Shown here piece by piece: positions 32,780 to 44,246 of a stretch of DNA of 64,000 bases; position 1 is the first letter of the stretch, and each line of letters opens with the position of its first letter. The notes below the pieces were generated by a model. That model saw nothing but the letters and a program-made list of their open reading frames with translations, did not search any database and was not told where the DNA came from. This DNA comes from Leuctra nigra. Its lineage: Eukaryota > Arthropoda > Insecta > Plecoptera > Leuctridae. Made by a program: the position numbers and the translations under genes. Location: NCBI GenBank assembly GCA_934045905.1, contig OW203763.1, positions 50,680,194 to 50,744,193 of the forward strand, in the 5' to 3' direction.

Positions 32780-33850
32780 GCCCGTCCTAAGGTATAGCCA
32801 AAAAACAAAAAATTCGCTGTGCAGCATTTTTATTGTACACTTTTTTTAATTATCAACACTTTTTTGTTTTCTTTCAAAAATAGTACATGTAAAATCATTT
32901 TACATCCGCTCTAATATAGCCAAAAAATAATCGCTGCGCGGCTATTTTAGGCGTGATTTTATTGCTAATGTAAAATCCTGTTAAACCCGTCCTATAAGGT
33001 ATAAAAAAAAAAAAAAAATCGCTGTGCGGTATTTTTATGCGTAACTACTTTTTATTCATTTTATGAACTTTTATTTTTTTCTTTCAAAAATATAGTACTA
33101 CCTGTAAAATCATTTTAAACCCGCTCTAATGTAGCCAAAACAAAAAATTTTGCTGCGTTGCTTTTTTATGCATAGTTTTATCACTTTAACACAGAGTAAT
33201 GTAAAATCATTTTAAACCCGTCCTAAGGTAGCCAAAAACCAGAAACTTCGCTGCGCGGCATTTTTATGTGTGTTTTTTCTATTCATTAATGACTTTTTCT
33301 TTTCTTTCAAAAATCAAGTACCTGTAAAATCATTTTGAACTGGTTCTATATTTCTAATGATGCCAAAAACAAAAACTTTTCTGTTTTCCTTCAAAATTAT
33401 AGTACCTACCTGTTCCAATGCAGTCGAAAACCAAAAAATCAATGGGCGGCATTTTTATGTGTGATGTATGTGTGAATACAAAATAATTATTAATGACTTT
33501 CTGTAAAATTATTTGAAACTCGTCCATAGGAAGCCAAAAACCAAAAGATTCGCTGCGCGGCATTTTTAAATGTGATATTTATACCTGAATGACTTTCCTG
33601 CTTTCTTCCAAAAATGTCGTACCTACCTACCTACCTACCTACCTACCTACCTGTAATACAATCATTTTTAACTCGTTCTGATGTTAACAAATCAAAAAAA
33701 TTCGCTTCGCGGCATTTTTTTTAAATTTAATTTCTAATATAAATTACTGACTGTTCTTTTCCTTCAATAATATCGTACCTGCCTGTAAATTCATTGTAAT
33801 TCCGTCTAGAACCAAAAAAAAATATTCGCTGCGCGGCATTGTGAGGGTAC
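32780..33850 (+). repeat. Diverged minisatellite in hAT-like element
   Basis: About ten degenerate units of 80-150 bp repeat in the order TTTAAACCCGTCCTAAGG, AGCCAAAAACCAAAAA, TCGCTGCGCGGCATTTTTAT, then AATGACTTTTCTTTTCTTTC and AAAATAGTACCTGTAAAATC. A pure (ACCT)n stretch lies at 33620-33652. Confidence 0.75.
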
Positions 33851-34152
33851 AATTCCTTAAAGAATTAAATTAATTACTTCCCAGTTTTTCTGCCTTCAAT
33901 TAATGGGTAATCAATTTAAATCAGTTTTAAAGTAGGAAGCTAAAACTAAAATAATTCACAATAATTCACTTTTCTGCTGTGCCTTTATTACAGCAAAAAG
34001 TGTTAAATGAAATCGGTACAATGCACCAAAACGAATGACCTTGAGAAAAATGTTCTTGGGGGCTTTGCCCCCAAACCCCCTTTAAAAATGGGTGGTGGGT
34101 ATATGAGAAAAAGATTGGCCCCGCATGTTTTTATGGGTTCAAGCCGCCACTG

Positions 34153-34615
34153 CATCATAGACAGTGTAAAGAAGGATAGAAAGTCTCTAAAATATACTTA
34201 ATTAGTTTTCTAAACACTCTTTTTGTATGTTTTTGTGAAGAATAGTGAAAACTGAAAATTTAATTTTGTGTGCTTTTTCAATTGCAAAATTTGGAATTTT
34301 TAATTCCAATGTCCAGTTTGCGCTTTTACCGGACTAGAGAACTATAAGTTTGCTTCAAACCTAATTTCAAAACATGTGAATTTTGTGATTTATGTAAAAA
34401 TCCAACGGGGTAATAGGTACAGTAATTGAGCAAGCGAAGCAAGCATCTCCTTTTCCCTCTTTTGGCACGAACGCACCTCTGTAATTTTTTTTCTGTTTTC
34501 TGACGATATACAGGCCGCACCGTTTCTTCGATCGAGCTGAAATTTTGCACATATGTTAGACCAACTCGGGTGTACTATGTAGAAATTTTATTTTTTTTGA
34601 AATCGGTTGATTGGG
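34153..34615 (+). repeat. Dispersed repeat, copy B (right part)
   Basis: Follows the hAT element and matches 3484-3935 of copy A up to GAAATCGGTTGATTGG. There the RTE-like LINE begins; homology resumes at 42378 in copy C. Confidence 0.75.
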
Positions 34616-34725
34616 GACCTAGTATGTAACGTTGAAGAAATAAATAGTCTGTGGGGAGAGTACTTCGAGAATCTCCTAAAGCAGTTTGGAGAGGAAGTGG
34701 AAGAAAGTGGAGTGGATGATGATTG
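34616..34725 (+). pseudogene. RTE-like LINE ORF, 5' fragment
   Basis: One frame reads VEEINSLWGEYFENLLKQ followed by an acidic stretch. This is the segment that in RTE-like elements stands between endonuclease and RT. Its natural continuation (LTEVEITRALKEM) is found about 6 kb away at 40745. The LINE is therefore 5'-truncated here and split by later insertions. Confidence 0.7.
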
Positions 34726-35447
34726 TACAAAAACAAAAACTTGTAAAAAAACTGCCAAGCACCTTCCCACTTAAAACAATTGAGATCTAAAAGAAGGGCC
34801 AAGCAATAATATATTGTTTAAACATTTTCGCACTTAAAATTAGTGAAATCATTTCGCCCAGTTACTGCCGCCAAGCACAACACTAAAAACCTAATGTTGT
34901 GTCCAAATTTGAAGAATACAATCTAAGTGAACCATCATTGTAAATTTAACAAAATTATAAAAATTAAAAACGACTTCAAAATAAATTTAAAATTGAAATT
35001 AAAAAAATTAAAAATAAAGCTAGGCGCATTGTGTCAAGAAGAAGGCAACATAAGAAAGAAGATGACGATAAAGGAGCCGAAGAAAGACAGAAAGTAGGAA
35101 GAAGATAGAGGAAGTCTACAATATGGTCGGTGCAAATTCAATGCGCCAAGCTTTATTTTTAATTTTTTTAATTTCAATTTTAAATTTATTTTGAAGTCGT
35201 TTTTAATTTTTATAATTTTGTTAAAGTTTACAATAATGGTTCACTTAGATTGTATTCTTCAAATTTGGACACAACGTTAGGTTTATAGTGTTGTGCTTGG
35301 CGGCAGTAAGTGGGCGAAATGATTTCGATAATTGTAAGTGCGAAAATGTTTTTAAACAATATATTATTGCTTGGCCCTTCTTTTAGATCTCAATTGTTTT
35401 AAGTGGGAAGGTGCTTGGCAGTTTTTTTACAAGTTTTTGTTTTTGTA
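34726..35447. mobile_element. Fold-back element with 306-bp arms
   Basis: 34726-35031 and 35139-35447 are near-identical inverted copies (TACAAAAACAAAAACTTGTA at one tip, its complement at the other) around a 107-bp purine-rich spacer (AAGAAGATGACGATAAAGGA). Mirror-image frames beginning MALLLDLNCFKWEGAWQF occur in both arms and are by-products. It sits exactly where the RTE-like ORF is broken. Confidence 0.85.
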
Positions 35448-37337
35448 TAAACATGTCAAATGGGGTATACGTTTATATCAGCTTTCACTGATCATTAAGT
35501 GTTACCTAGGTAAAGTTAACGCCAACAACGTCACTTCTTGTCTAAAGTTTTCTGTTTTTCTTTCAATAGTTCCGAAGTTAGTATAACGAAAGGGTCAATT
35601 TCTTTTGGTTGAATTTGAGTTATATCAAATTATAATTTGTTAAAAGTTCACAGCTTTGAGTCATGTGAATAACGTAAATTGTAGGTGTATTGTTCCGGTG
35701 TAGACCGGAATTTGTGCGTTCATCTCGTAAAACGCGTATTTGTCGCCACTTGGTAAACTGAAAGGTACACGAAAGATGATTGAAAATACGTTTCCTCATT
35801 TTTAAATTCTCCCATGTTCACTTTTTTATGTCAAAGTTCCGAAGTATAAACTCAATTGTTAAAGCGTGCAGGCTTACAGATGTTTACAACACATTTTAAA
35901 TAAAATCCGGATGGTTTTTGGAAGGCAATGTAACTTAAAAGGAACTTAGTTAAGATTAACTAGCTGAGCTACCTGGTGTTTATAGTGCTGGTGGGAAGGA
36001 GTATGACGGGTGATGAAATTTACGCTACCCGCCTTACTCGCCTATGTACACGGATAGCATGGGCCGGCCTATACCTGGCATCTCCACCTCTCTGCCTCTC
36101 CCTGACAGGTCAACTTAATGTTTACATTTGTTTGTTCATGGCAAATACGATCGAAGTCCATTTAGTATTGTTGTCTTCTTCTATAGGTACTTGTAAACAG
36201 TTATCTAGCTTGCATTTTAATTAGTCTACTGATCTTATTTAGTAATTATTATATTGTTTTGTGATGTTGCTGTGGAAGATAATATTTTCATATTTTCAAA
36301 CCAGGAAACTACTTCGTGCTATTGCCTAGATACTTGAAGAATATTATTGTATAGAGGGACCCGTCATGTAAAACATGACCAATGTGCACCAGTGAGTTAT
36401 GCGTAAATATAAAACGACAGCAATATTTGTCAGCAGAGTGTGCGTCGTTAATACATTTGACGTCGTTGATGACCCAATCTTAACAGAAAACGTTAAAAAA
36501 TGAGGAACGAAGAAAAGCAATTTGATCATACCTATTATGGTAAAACAATTTCATATAAGTTTTCAAATTTACACCAGAGTATTCGTACTAAGTAAAAATA
36601 AGAAGAAAAACAATGTATGCGCCGTAAAAAAAAAAATATATATATTCATTACGTTGATACCGTGACCTGATGCCCACGGCCTTTTCTTCATTTGTTATGC
36701 TATTACATGTTATCTACAACTTCATTATATTATACGTTCCTCAGATGTAGGGCGGAAGTAAATTTGTTTGATTTGCGGTGCACAATTTTGGATTGTAATC
36801 AAGCTCTATCAAGTACCGTTTCACTGATGTTAACAAATAACGTTATATTGAAGTATTCTCTTACAATAACTCATGTCACCATTACAAATGATTGGTTGAT
36901 GTCAGAAATACTGTTCATATTGAAATGGACTTCAGCCGTTCTACCACTAATTAAAGTATAGATATTCAGTTAACAATGTAAAACTTAAACATTGGTGCTT
37001 CAAACTTTATCAACAGCAACATGAATTCGTTGTCAATACATGACTCAATACAGACCACTCTACGAAATAAGAAACGACTGAAAATGATTAATCTAACAAC
37101 ATTATTTAAAAACTTCGTCGGTTAGTTGGTTTGAGGGTTACAGAACCGTGTTGATTAAATGTAGGAAGAAAATAATACGTTTGATCGTTTGCAAATTGCA
37201 TCTTGAGGCCAATGTTAAAAATCAATCGGCTTTGTTTGGTTTTCATGGCCCTCTAAAATACAGATCAAATGAAATTTTGTAAAAATTACACTTTGACGTT
37301 TCTTGGAGTAAAGAAGTTTTCTATGTAATGTCTCTTT
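35448..37337. other. No recognised gene
   Basis: Part of the 6-kb insert that splits the RTE-like LINE. No coding pattern; a few AT microsatellites (near 36640). Confidence 0.4.
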
Positions 37338-37700
37338 TGAACGGTTATTATGTGTTATAGTAGATTTTTTACACACTCAAAGGGATAAGGATTACGTTTT
37401 AGGTAAGTTATGGTTATTTCTTTACTTTGCGAAGGCAAAAGACGTATTTTTAGACACGATTGGCAATGAAAGGCCACCATTTTAAATACAAAATAGTGCC
37501 GTTTTCAATATAATGTAAAGATTTGGACAGTTATTCTGTGTTAAAATACATTTCTTATAAACACAAAGGGATAAGGATTGCCATTTAGGTAAGTTTCAGT
37601 TATTTATTTATGCACAAAGAGCAGAAGATGTATTTTGGACATGATTTGGGCAATGTAACGTCGACCATTTTAATTTTAAATACAACATAGAGAGTGTGCG
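37338..37700 (+). repeat. Tandem repeat of about 190 bp, two units
   Basis: GGTTATTATGTGTTATAG...AAAGGGATAAGGATTACGTTTTAGGTAAG (from 37338) is followed at 37529 by a diverged second unit, AGTTATTCTGTGTTAAAA...AAAGGGATAAGGATTGCCATTTAGGTAAG. Confidence 0.65.
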
Positions 37701-38794
37701 CGCGAAATTGAGAGGATGCGCGCGCAGGCGTTCCTGACACACAGACAGAACTGCGTAACTATAAGTAAGATTGCCGATGTAAACAAGCCAGACCACTTCC
37801 GTATATAACGTTCGCATCAAAACCAATGTTTATTTTATTAGTGTCGGATTAGGAGGAACATCAGTTTCAGTTTCATTTATTTCCATTAAACAATGTCACT
37901 TGATGAGACTTTGACTCACAGTTTGGAAATAAATCATGATAATTTCAAAGCGTTTTATTATTCTAACTTTTTAACGTAAGCATTGTTGGATGATGAAATG
38001 AAATTTAAATCTCTCATACCCACAGATTTCCATTAATTATCATGGACCATTTAGTGTAGTTTCTTGTTTATTGTAACCGAGCTTCTAAGATTGACAGATT
38101 ACAACATCTGAAATAATGAAATAATTTTTACTAAGTTGTAAACACCTAATAAACCTAGTAATGGAGCCATTTTGTGTGGTTTCTTGTTTCGTATCTGAAC
38201 CATCAAGATCGACAAATTTGCATAATTAAAATAATTAAATTTATTTTAGAAACTTAAAGTTGTGATCACGTAATGGATGCACGTAATGGAGCCTTTTTGT
38301 GTGGTTTCTTGTTTCGTGTTGTTCTTGTTTCTTGTTGAGCCACCAATATTGACAAATTAACTCTATTTTAAATAATATATAAGTGTGACAAATGAAAAGT
38401 TGTAAACACGTAATACACTGAATATTAGTAATGGAGCCTTTACTGAATTTTACTATTTACTAAATTACCTGAATTTTACATAATTAAATAATTCGGATAA
38501 ATTAAAAGCTGTGACAACCTTATGCACCCAGTAATGGAGCCTTTTTTGTGTGGTTTCTAGTTTAGTAACTGAGCCACCAAGATTCTGTTGATTAGCATGA
38601 CCACGAATTGTTTTATTGCACAACTTTACGTACAACGTGTACATTGACAATCATTATTAGAGTCCAATGAGTATAATATTAAAAAGAGTTGCTATGTAAT
38701 CGTTGAATGTATTCGGATTAACATTTTGAATATATACACAAGAAGGTTAAACATTTTTTAAGTAAAGAAAAAGATAAAAAAATAAAACATTTGT

Positions 38795-38868
38795 TACGGG
38801 GATCGAACCCGGCAACGCCGTGATCGAAGTCACTTGCCTCATGTGACCGAGCCAATTCGCCACACTGA
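38795..38868 (-). repeat. tRNA-like block 1
   Basis: Read leftwards: TGGCGAATTGGCTCGGTCAC (A-box-like), CTTCGA in the anticodon position, GGGTTCGATCCCC (perfect B box) with a CGGG/CCCG stem. A T-rich run follows beyond. The cloverleaf is incomplete, so this is tRNA-derived rather than a tRNA gene. Confidence 0.55.
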
Positions 38869-39734
38869 AATTAAACCTGTGTAGTATATCAAAGAAGAAA
38901 GGTAGAGCGTAAAACGACGTGCGCAATTCCTGTTTCCCTGATATCTTCACTGTTCACGATGGCAACCGGCGTGCCGCGATGGCGATGTTTCTGTCTATTG
39001 ATGATCTTCACAGCATCCATTGGTAGTCTCATTTATTAAAAATGTACCAGAGCACCAGAGCATTAGTCTCTTAGAGTATTGGGAGCAAAGAGCACCTAAT
39101 ATACCTAGTAATGGAGCCTTTTTGTGTGGTTTATTGTTTCGTAACTGAGCCATCAAGATTGACAAATTAGCATAATTAAAATAATTAAATTAATTTAGAA
39201 CCTAATGCACGTAATGGATGCACGTAATGGAGCCTTTTTGTGTGGTTTTTTTGTTTCGTGTTCTTGTTTCTTGTTGAGCCACCAATATTGACAAATTAAC
39301 TCTATTTTAAATAATTAAATAAGTGTGACAAATGAAAAGTTGTAAACACCTAATACTCTGAATATTAGTTATGGAGCCTTCACTGAATTTTACTATTTAC
39401 TTAATTAACTGAATTTTACATAATTAAATAATTCTAGTAAATTAAAAGCTGTGACAACCTAATGCACCCAGTAATGGAGCCTTTCTTGTGTGGTTTCTAG
39501 TTTAGTAACTGAGCCACCAAGATTCTGTAGATTAGCATGACCACGAATTGTTTTATTGCACAACTTTACGTACAACGTGTACATTGACAATCATTATGAG
39601 AGTCCAATGAGAATAATATTAAAAAGAGTAGCTATTGTAATCGTTGAATGTATTCGGACTAACATTTTGAATATATACACAAGAAGGTTAAACATTTTTT
39701 AAGTAAATAAAAAGATAAAAAATAAAACGTTTGG

Positions 39735-39808
39735 TACGGGGATCGAACCCGTCAACGCCGTGTTCGAAGTCTCATGCCTCATGTGATCGAGCCAATTCGC
39801 CACACAGA
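39735..39808 (-). repeat. tRNA-like block 2
   Basis: Same arrangement as at 38795 with substitutions; the B box GGGTTCGATCCCC is intact. Confidence 0.55.
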
Positions 39809-40041
39809 AACCAAAGCAGTCTGTATAGTATCAAAGAAGAATAGCGGAACGTAAAACGACGTGCGAGTTTTTCTGTTTCCCTGATATCTTCAGTGTTCAC
39901 GATGGCAACTGGCGTGCCGCGATTGCGATGTTTCGGTCTATTATGATCTACACAGCATCCCTGGACCTCTCATTTGAATATATATCCTTATTTATATCAT
40001 CACTTATACAAATTAAAAAATAATATATGAAAAAAAAGTTT

Positions 40042-40114
40042 TCCGGGATCGGGAATCGAACGCGTTATGCAGAAGTCGAAGCCAGCTACCTTCCTAACTG
40101 AGCTATCAGCACGA
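40042..40114 (-). repeat. tRNA-like block 3 (diverged)
   Basis: GATAGCTCAGTTAGGAAGG (good A box) and CGTTCGATTCCCG (B box), then AAAACTTTTTTTTC in transcription order, a Pol III-type terminator. The T and acceptor stems do not pair fully. Confidence 0.5.
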
Positions 40115-40455
40115 TGGAAATTAAAGCCGCTGTTTAGTGTATCAAAGAAGAAAGGCGGAACGTAAATATTGATAATTTTCCCACTTCCGGTTTAAATTTA
40201 TTGATTTTTCTTGAAGTGGAGTGTCTAGCAATACATTGTCTTTATTGTTGCCAAATTTCAAAACTCTCGATGGACCCGTTTGACTTTTAAAATATTTAAA
40301 ATTTAAAATTGTAATAACTTCACTTCCGGTCAAAATTTTTCAGATTTTCTTTCAAAGGGCACTGCTATAAATATGACTCTATGTCTCTGCCAAATTTCAA
40401 CTCTCTAGACCAAACCGTGTAACCTGTGGAGATGGGCAAACAAACCGGCCGTGCC

Positions 40456-40492
40456 TAACTAACTAACTAACTGACTAACTAACTAACTAACA
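40456..40492. repeat. (AACT)n microsatellite
   Basis: CTAACTAACTAACTAACTGACTAACTAACTAACTAAC, one interruption. Confidence 0.9.
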
Positions 40493-40734
40493 TGAAAGTC
40501 AATCCTTGCATGTTTGAGGCCCAAAATTCACCCCGAAGGGATGATCGCAGCACTTTGATATTTGGTTAGGTGTTGTCAGGTGGCTAAATATACCCGATAA
40601 CCATGGTTTTCAACTTTCATTTCTAAATGCTTGCATGCGTACTGACACCCCGAAATCGGGCCCGAAGCGCTTGCTGTATACAGTCGTGGTAGTAAGCTCG
40701 CACGTTGTATAGAGCGGTGCTTGGCACGTCGAGC

Positions 40735-42309
40735 TAACGCCCGACTAGATCTTACTGAGGTGGAAATAACAAGAGCCCTCAAAGAGATGATGAATGGCCG
40801 AGCACCAGGCATTGATGAGGTGACGATAGAGATGGTGAAAGCAGCGGGGGATGCGGGTAAAAGATGGCTCTACCGTGTGATTAAAGTAGCGTGGAAGCAG
40901 AGAAGATTCCGAGTGACTGGGAGAAAGGGGTAATTGTCCCTCTTTTCAAGAAGGGGGATCGCAAGAAATGCAGCAATTATAGGGGAGTGACATTACTATG
41001 CCAGTGTGCAAAGGTGTTTGAAAAAATAGTGGAGTGTAGATTGAAGAATTGCGTGGAAGAGGGATTGAGAGAGGAGCAGTATGGATTTAGGAGAGGGCGG
41101 TCTACAATTGACGCAATTTTCACTGTGCGTCAGATGATGGAGCAGCAGTGGGAGAAGGGTCAAACTATGCATATGGCCTTCTTGGACTTGGAGAAAGCAT
41201 ATGATAGGTTGCCAAGGGAAAGAGTGTGGGAGTGTCTGGTAAAGAGAGGAATAGGCAAGGAGTTGGTTGAGCGGATCAAAAGTATGTACCGGAACAGTGT
41301 GAGTTGTGTGCAGTCGGGAGTGGGGAGATCGAAATGGTTTAATATTAGTGAAGGGCTTCGGCAAGGGAGTGTTCTATCACCAATGCTGTTCATCATAGTA
41401 ATGGACGAGTTGCTGAAGAAATTGGAGCCAAATGAGGGGATGATACACGAACACTAATTTATGCGGATGATGTGGTGGTGTGGGGAGAAACTAGGGAGGA
41501 AGTGCAGTTAAAGATTGATAAGTGGAGTGAAGAGACAGAGAAGATGGGTTTGAGAAAAAGCAAAGAGAAGAGTGAAGTAATGACAATGGAACGGAAGAAG
41601 ATAAGACAAGGACATGCCAGAATCAAGATGAGAGATGGATGGTTGAAGGAAGTAGAGGAATTTAAGTACCTGGGGAGCCTGCTCACCAACAAGGCAAAAG
41701 TAGATAGAGAAGTACAGGAAAGGAGAAGGAAAGCGGAGTGTTTCTATCAGGTAGTGAGGAAGTTGCTTTGGCATGAGAAGTTTCCAAAGTGTGTAAAATG
41801 ATAATGTATAAAATGTATTTCCTGCCAATTCTAACATACGGGGCAGTGACGTGGTCAGCGGGAGGACAGGAAATGGATCAGCTTCAGGCAGCGGAGATGA
41901 AGTTCTTGAGGAGTGTGAAGGGAGTCACAAGAATGGACAAGATCCGAAGTAAGAAGATAAGAAGTGAGCTGGGGGTAGAGAGATTGGGGTTTAAATTGGG
42001 CAGAGAGAGGCTTCGGTGGTTTGGCCACATGAAGAGGATGGGAACAGGGCGAGTGCCACGGCGGGTGTTTGAGTGGGCTACTTCGGGACCACGTAGAGTA
42101 GGATGACCAAGAGAGAGGTGGATTGGAGTTATTAAGGACGATGTTTTGGAGAGAGGAGGAAGTTGGAATGAGTTGGAGGCTGAGAGACAGTGGGAGGACA
42201 GAACAAGGTGGAGGCAATTTGTGGAACAATTGGAAGTGGAGGAAGAAGAAGAAGACGAGGAGGAGACGCCAGGCGTGGCCAGCCGGTCTCCAGTAGTCCT
42301 GCGGCCCTA
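40735..42309 (+). pseudogene. RTE-like LINE reverse transcriptase, frameshifted
   Basis: The ORF resumes at LTEVEITRALKEMMNGRAPGID and runs through VPLFKKGDRKKCSNYRGVTL, QYGFRRGRSTIDA, FLDLEKAYDRLPRERVW and EGLRQGSVLSPMLF. It continues with the catalytic YADD at 41460-41471 and the closing LRWFGHMKRM...PRRVFEW. DLEKAYDRLPR and GLRQGSVLSP are RTE-type wording. Frame changes are needed near 40900-40930, 41450 and 41790, and a TGA at about 42103 replaces an expected arginine codon in GRP, probably CGA to TGA. The element is therefore inactive. It ends with a short 3' UTR (GAACACCCACCCCCTGACCC) and an (ATT)n tail. Confidence 0.85.
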
Positions 42310-42377
42310 GTGTTGGTGGGAACACCCACCCCCTGACCCATTAAATTGGAACCAGCGGATAGATTATTATTATTATA
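42310..42377 (+). repeat. 3' UTR and (ATT)n tail of RTE-like LINE
   Basis: ATTGGAACCAGCGGATAGATTATTATTATTATATT closes the element. The same ending occurs in reverse at 47029-47060. Confidence 0.75.
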
Positions 42378-44190
42378 TTTTCTGATGGGTTGGTCCAATC
42401 AATTTGAACTTTTTATAAGTTATTGTGACTTCGGACAAATTTTACAATGCTTCAGCCAAATCCTCCTAGGTATACTCGTTAAGATTAAAAAATTATCTTT
42501 CGATTGTTTGAAAATCAAAAAGCTTTGTTTGAGTTCAAATTTGGCATTGTTCAAGATTCAAGACCAACATTATCTCATATACACATTTTCAACTTAATCG
42601 GTCTTGTATTTACAGACTTGTTGCCTTTTATGAGTTTAGAAAGAGAGTCAAAAGAAATTTTTGGAAAAGTACCTAAGTCTTGACTCATGAATCAATTATT
42701 CAGTTCTCCAGTCCAGAGTGTATTATTGCGAAGACAATCGTTTTGTGTATTTTGATTGGTTCAGACAGTGAATTCCAGTTTCTTAGTGATTCACATGGCA
42801 ATGCTCGCTCATCAATCATCATGTTTACTGGTATGATTTTCTGACTTAATTTGATGTCATAAAATCCACTGCTGTTAATAAAGTCCAATCCAATTAGTAA
42901 ATAATGGGACTATTACTCTTTGTTACAGAATAATTTGTACTTTATAACAACTTGAAATTATCACTTGAAAATTTTTATTATGACATTCCTATTTTATAAG
43001 GACAGTTTAAGAAGCTCAATACCGTTAGGGTTGCCAACTGTCCGGAATTGGACAACATTGTCCGGAATTGTTCAAATGTTACGTATCATTCAAACGTTGT
43101 GATTTTTCATATAATGATCATACTTGTTTTAGTCACACTAACAATTAAATTCGTTTAAAGCATTTACTTACAACATGAAAAATTCGCAAACCGAGGATGT
43201 AATGGCTGCAATGCTATTTCATTGATACAAGTATTATCAGCATTTATTAATTATGCATTTTTCATTTTAAATCTAAAATATGAATGTTTTTTTTTAATTT
43301 TAAATTTTTTGATATGAGTTTTATTTATTAGTCATTACACATTGTAATTTGTATTACAATTTACAACATATCTGAAACATCTTTAGAAGGGGAATTGAAA
43401 ACTTCATTACCAATTAGTTGATACTTATTATTCATGATATAATCTATTTCGATTTTTCATACAATGATCTTATTTATTTTAGTCACTCTAACCATTAAAA
43501 TTCTGTTTATTAACTATCAACTAACAACATTAAAAAATCGCAAATCTAGGATGTAATTGCTTCAATGTCATAATATTGATTTAGTCATATCAGCAAATTT
43601 ATTAATTATGCATTATTCAATTCAGTTAAATCAGAAACAGAACATTTATCTTAGGTATGGTATGCGTTAATCTGTACGTTATCATTAACAAAGATACAAG
43701 TATATGGTCATTAATTCAAGTGTGCAACGTTCGATGCTAGCGATCACCGTCTCGAAAACTGGCACCCTTGATGGCCTGCATAAGAAGTGTATAAACTAAA
43801 CAAACAAAGGGCAACCTTCTTCCTGGGGGGTGAGGGAGGGAGGAGAAAGGAAGCAATGCAACAGGGCGCCAAGCGACCACCACCAACTCAACCAACGACA
43901 ACCTAGCGTGAATTATTCATAGTAGCTCGTTGATCTCAACTTTTTTATTTAATACCGGATCTTTCTCAATATCTATAAATCTATATACTATATTTATCAG
44001 AATATTTTTATAAGAATTATAATATGTATATCAATATATAATTTGTAGTATATTATTTTATGTGTCAATAAGCGCATTTATTAAAAAATAACGTAGCTTC
44101 TTCCTAGCTAATAAAAAAATATCTCTAAAATAATCTATTGACACTTTCTCAATCATTAGAAATGATAACAAATCCTCCCTGACCTCTCAG
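42378..44190 (+). repeat. Dispersed repeat, copy C
   Basis: Continues copy B after the LINE: TTCTGATGGGTTGGTCCAATC here matches 3957 in copy A. Homology runs to CCTCCCTGACCTCTCAG, matching 11530. It lacks the insertions seen in A at 4265, 4770 and E1. About 20 bp of A (3935-3955) are missing at the LINE junction, suggesting a small target-site deletion. Confidence 0.8.
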
Positions 44191-44246
44191 ATTTTGAACT
44201 ACACTTAAATAATGAAGTATGCACCAAATTTAAACATGGCTAATAC

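Larger units (their letters stand above)
31906..34152. mobile_element. Non-autonomous hAT-like element, 2,247 bp
   Basis: The ends CAGTGGCGGCTTGA and TCAAGCCGCCACTG are exact inverted repeats. CATCATAG flanks both (31898-31905, 34153-34160), and copy A near 3489 shows the empty site with one CATCATAG. The 8-bp duplication and CAGTGGCGG start fit hAT. Inside is a minisatellite and no recognisable transposase. A 142-codon frame at 31926-32354 (minus) begins close to the left end and is unrecognised. Confidence 0.9.
38143..39968 (+). repeat. Tandem duplication, two units of about 870 bp
   Basis: 38143-39020 and 39092-39968 match in order: several subrepeats of the form GTAATGGAGCCTTTTTGTGTGG ... 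GAGCCACCAA, then TTAGCATGACCACGAATTG, a tRNA-like block, and GATGGCAAC(C/T)GGCGTGCCGCGAT. A third, partial unit with a more diverged tRNA-like block follows at about 39970-40165. Confidence 0.8.
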
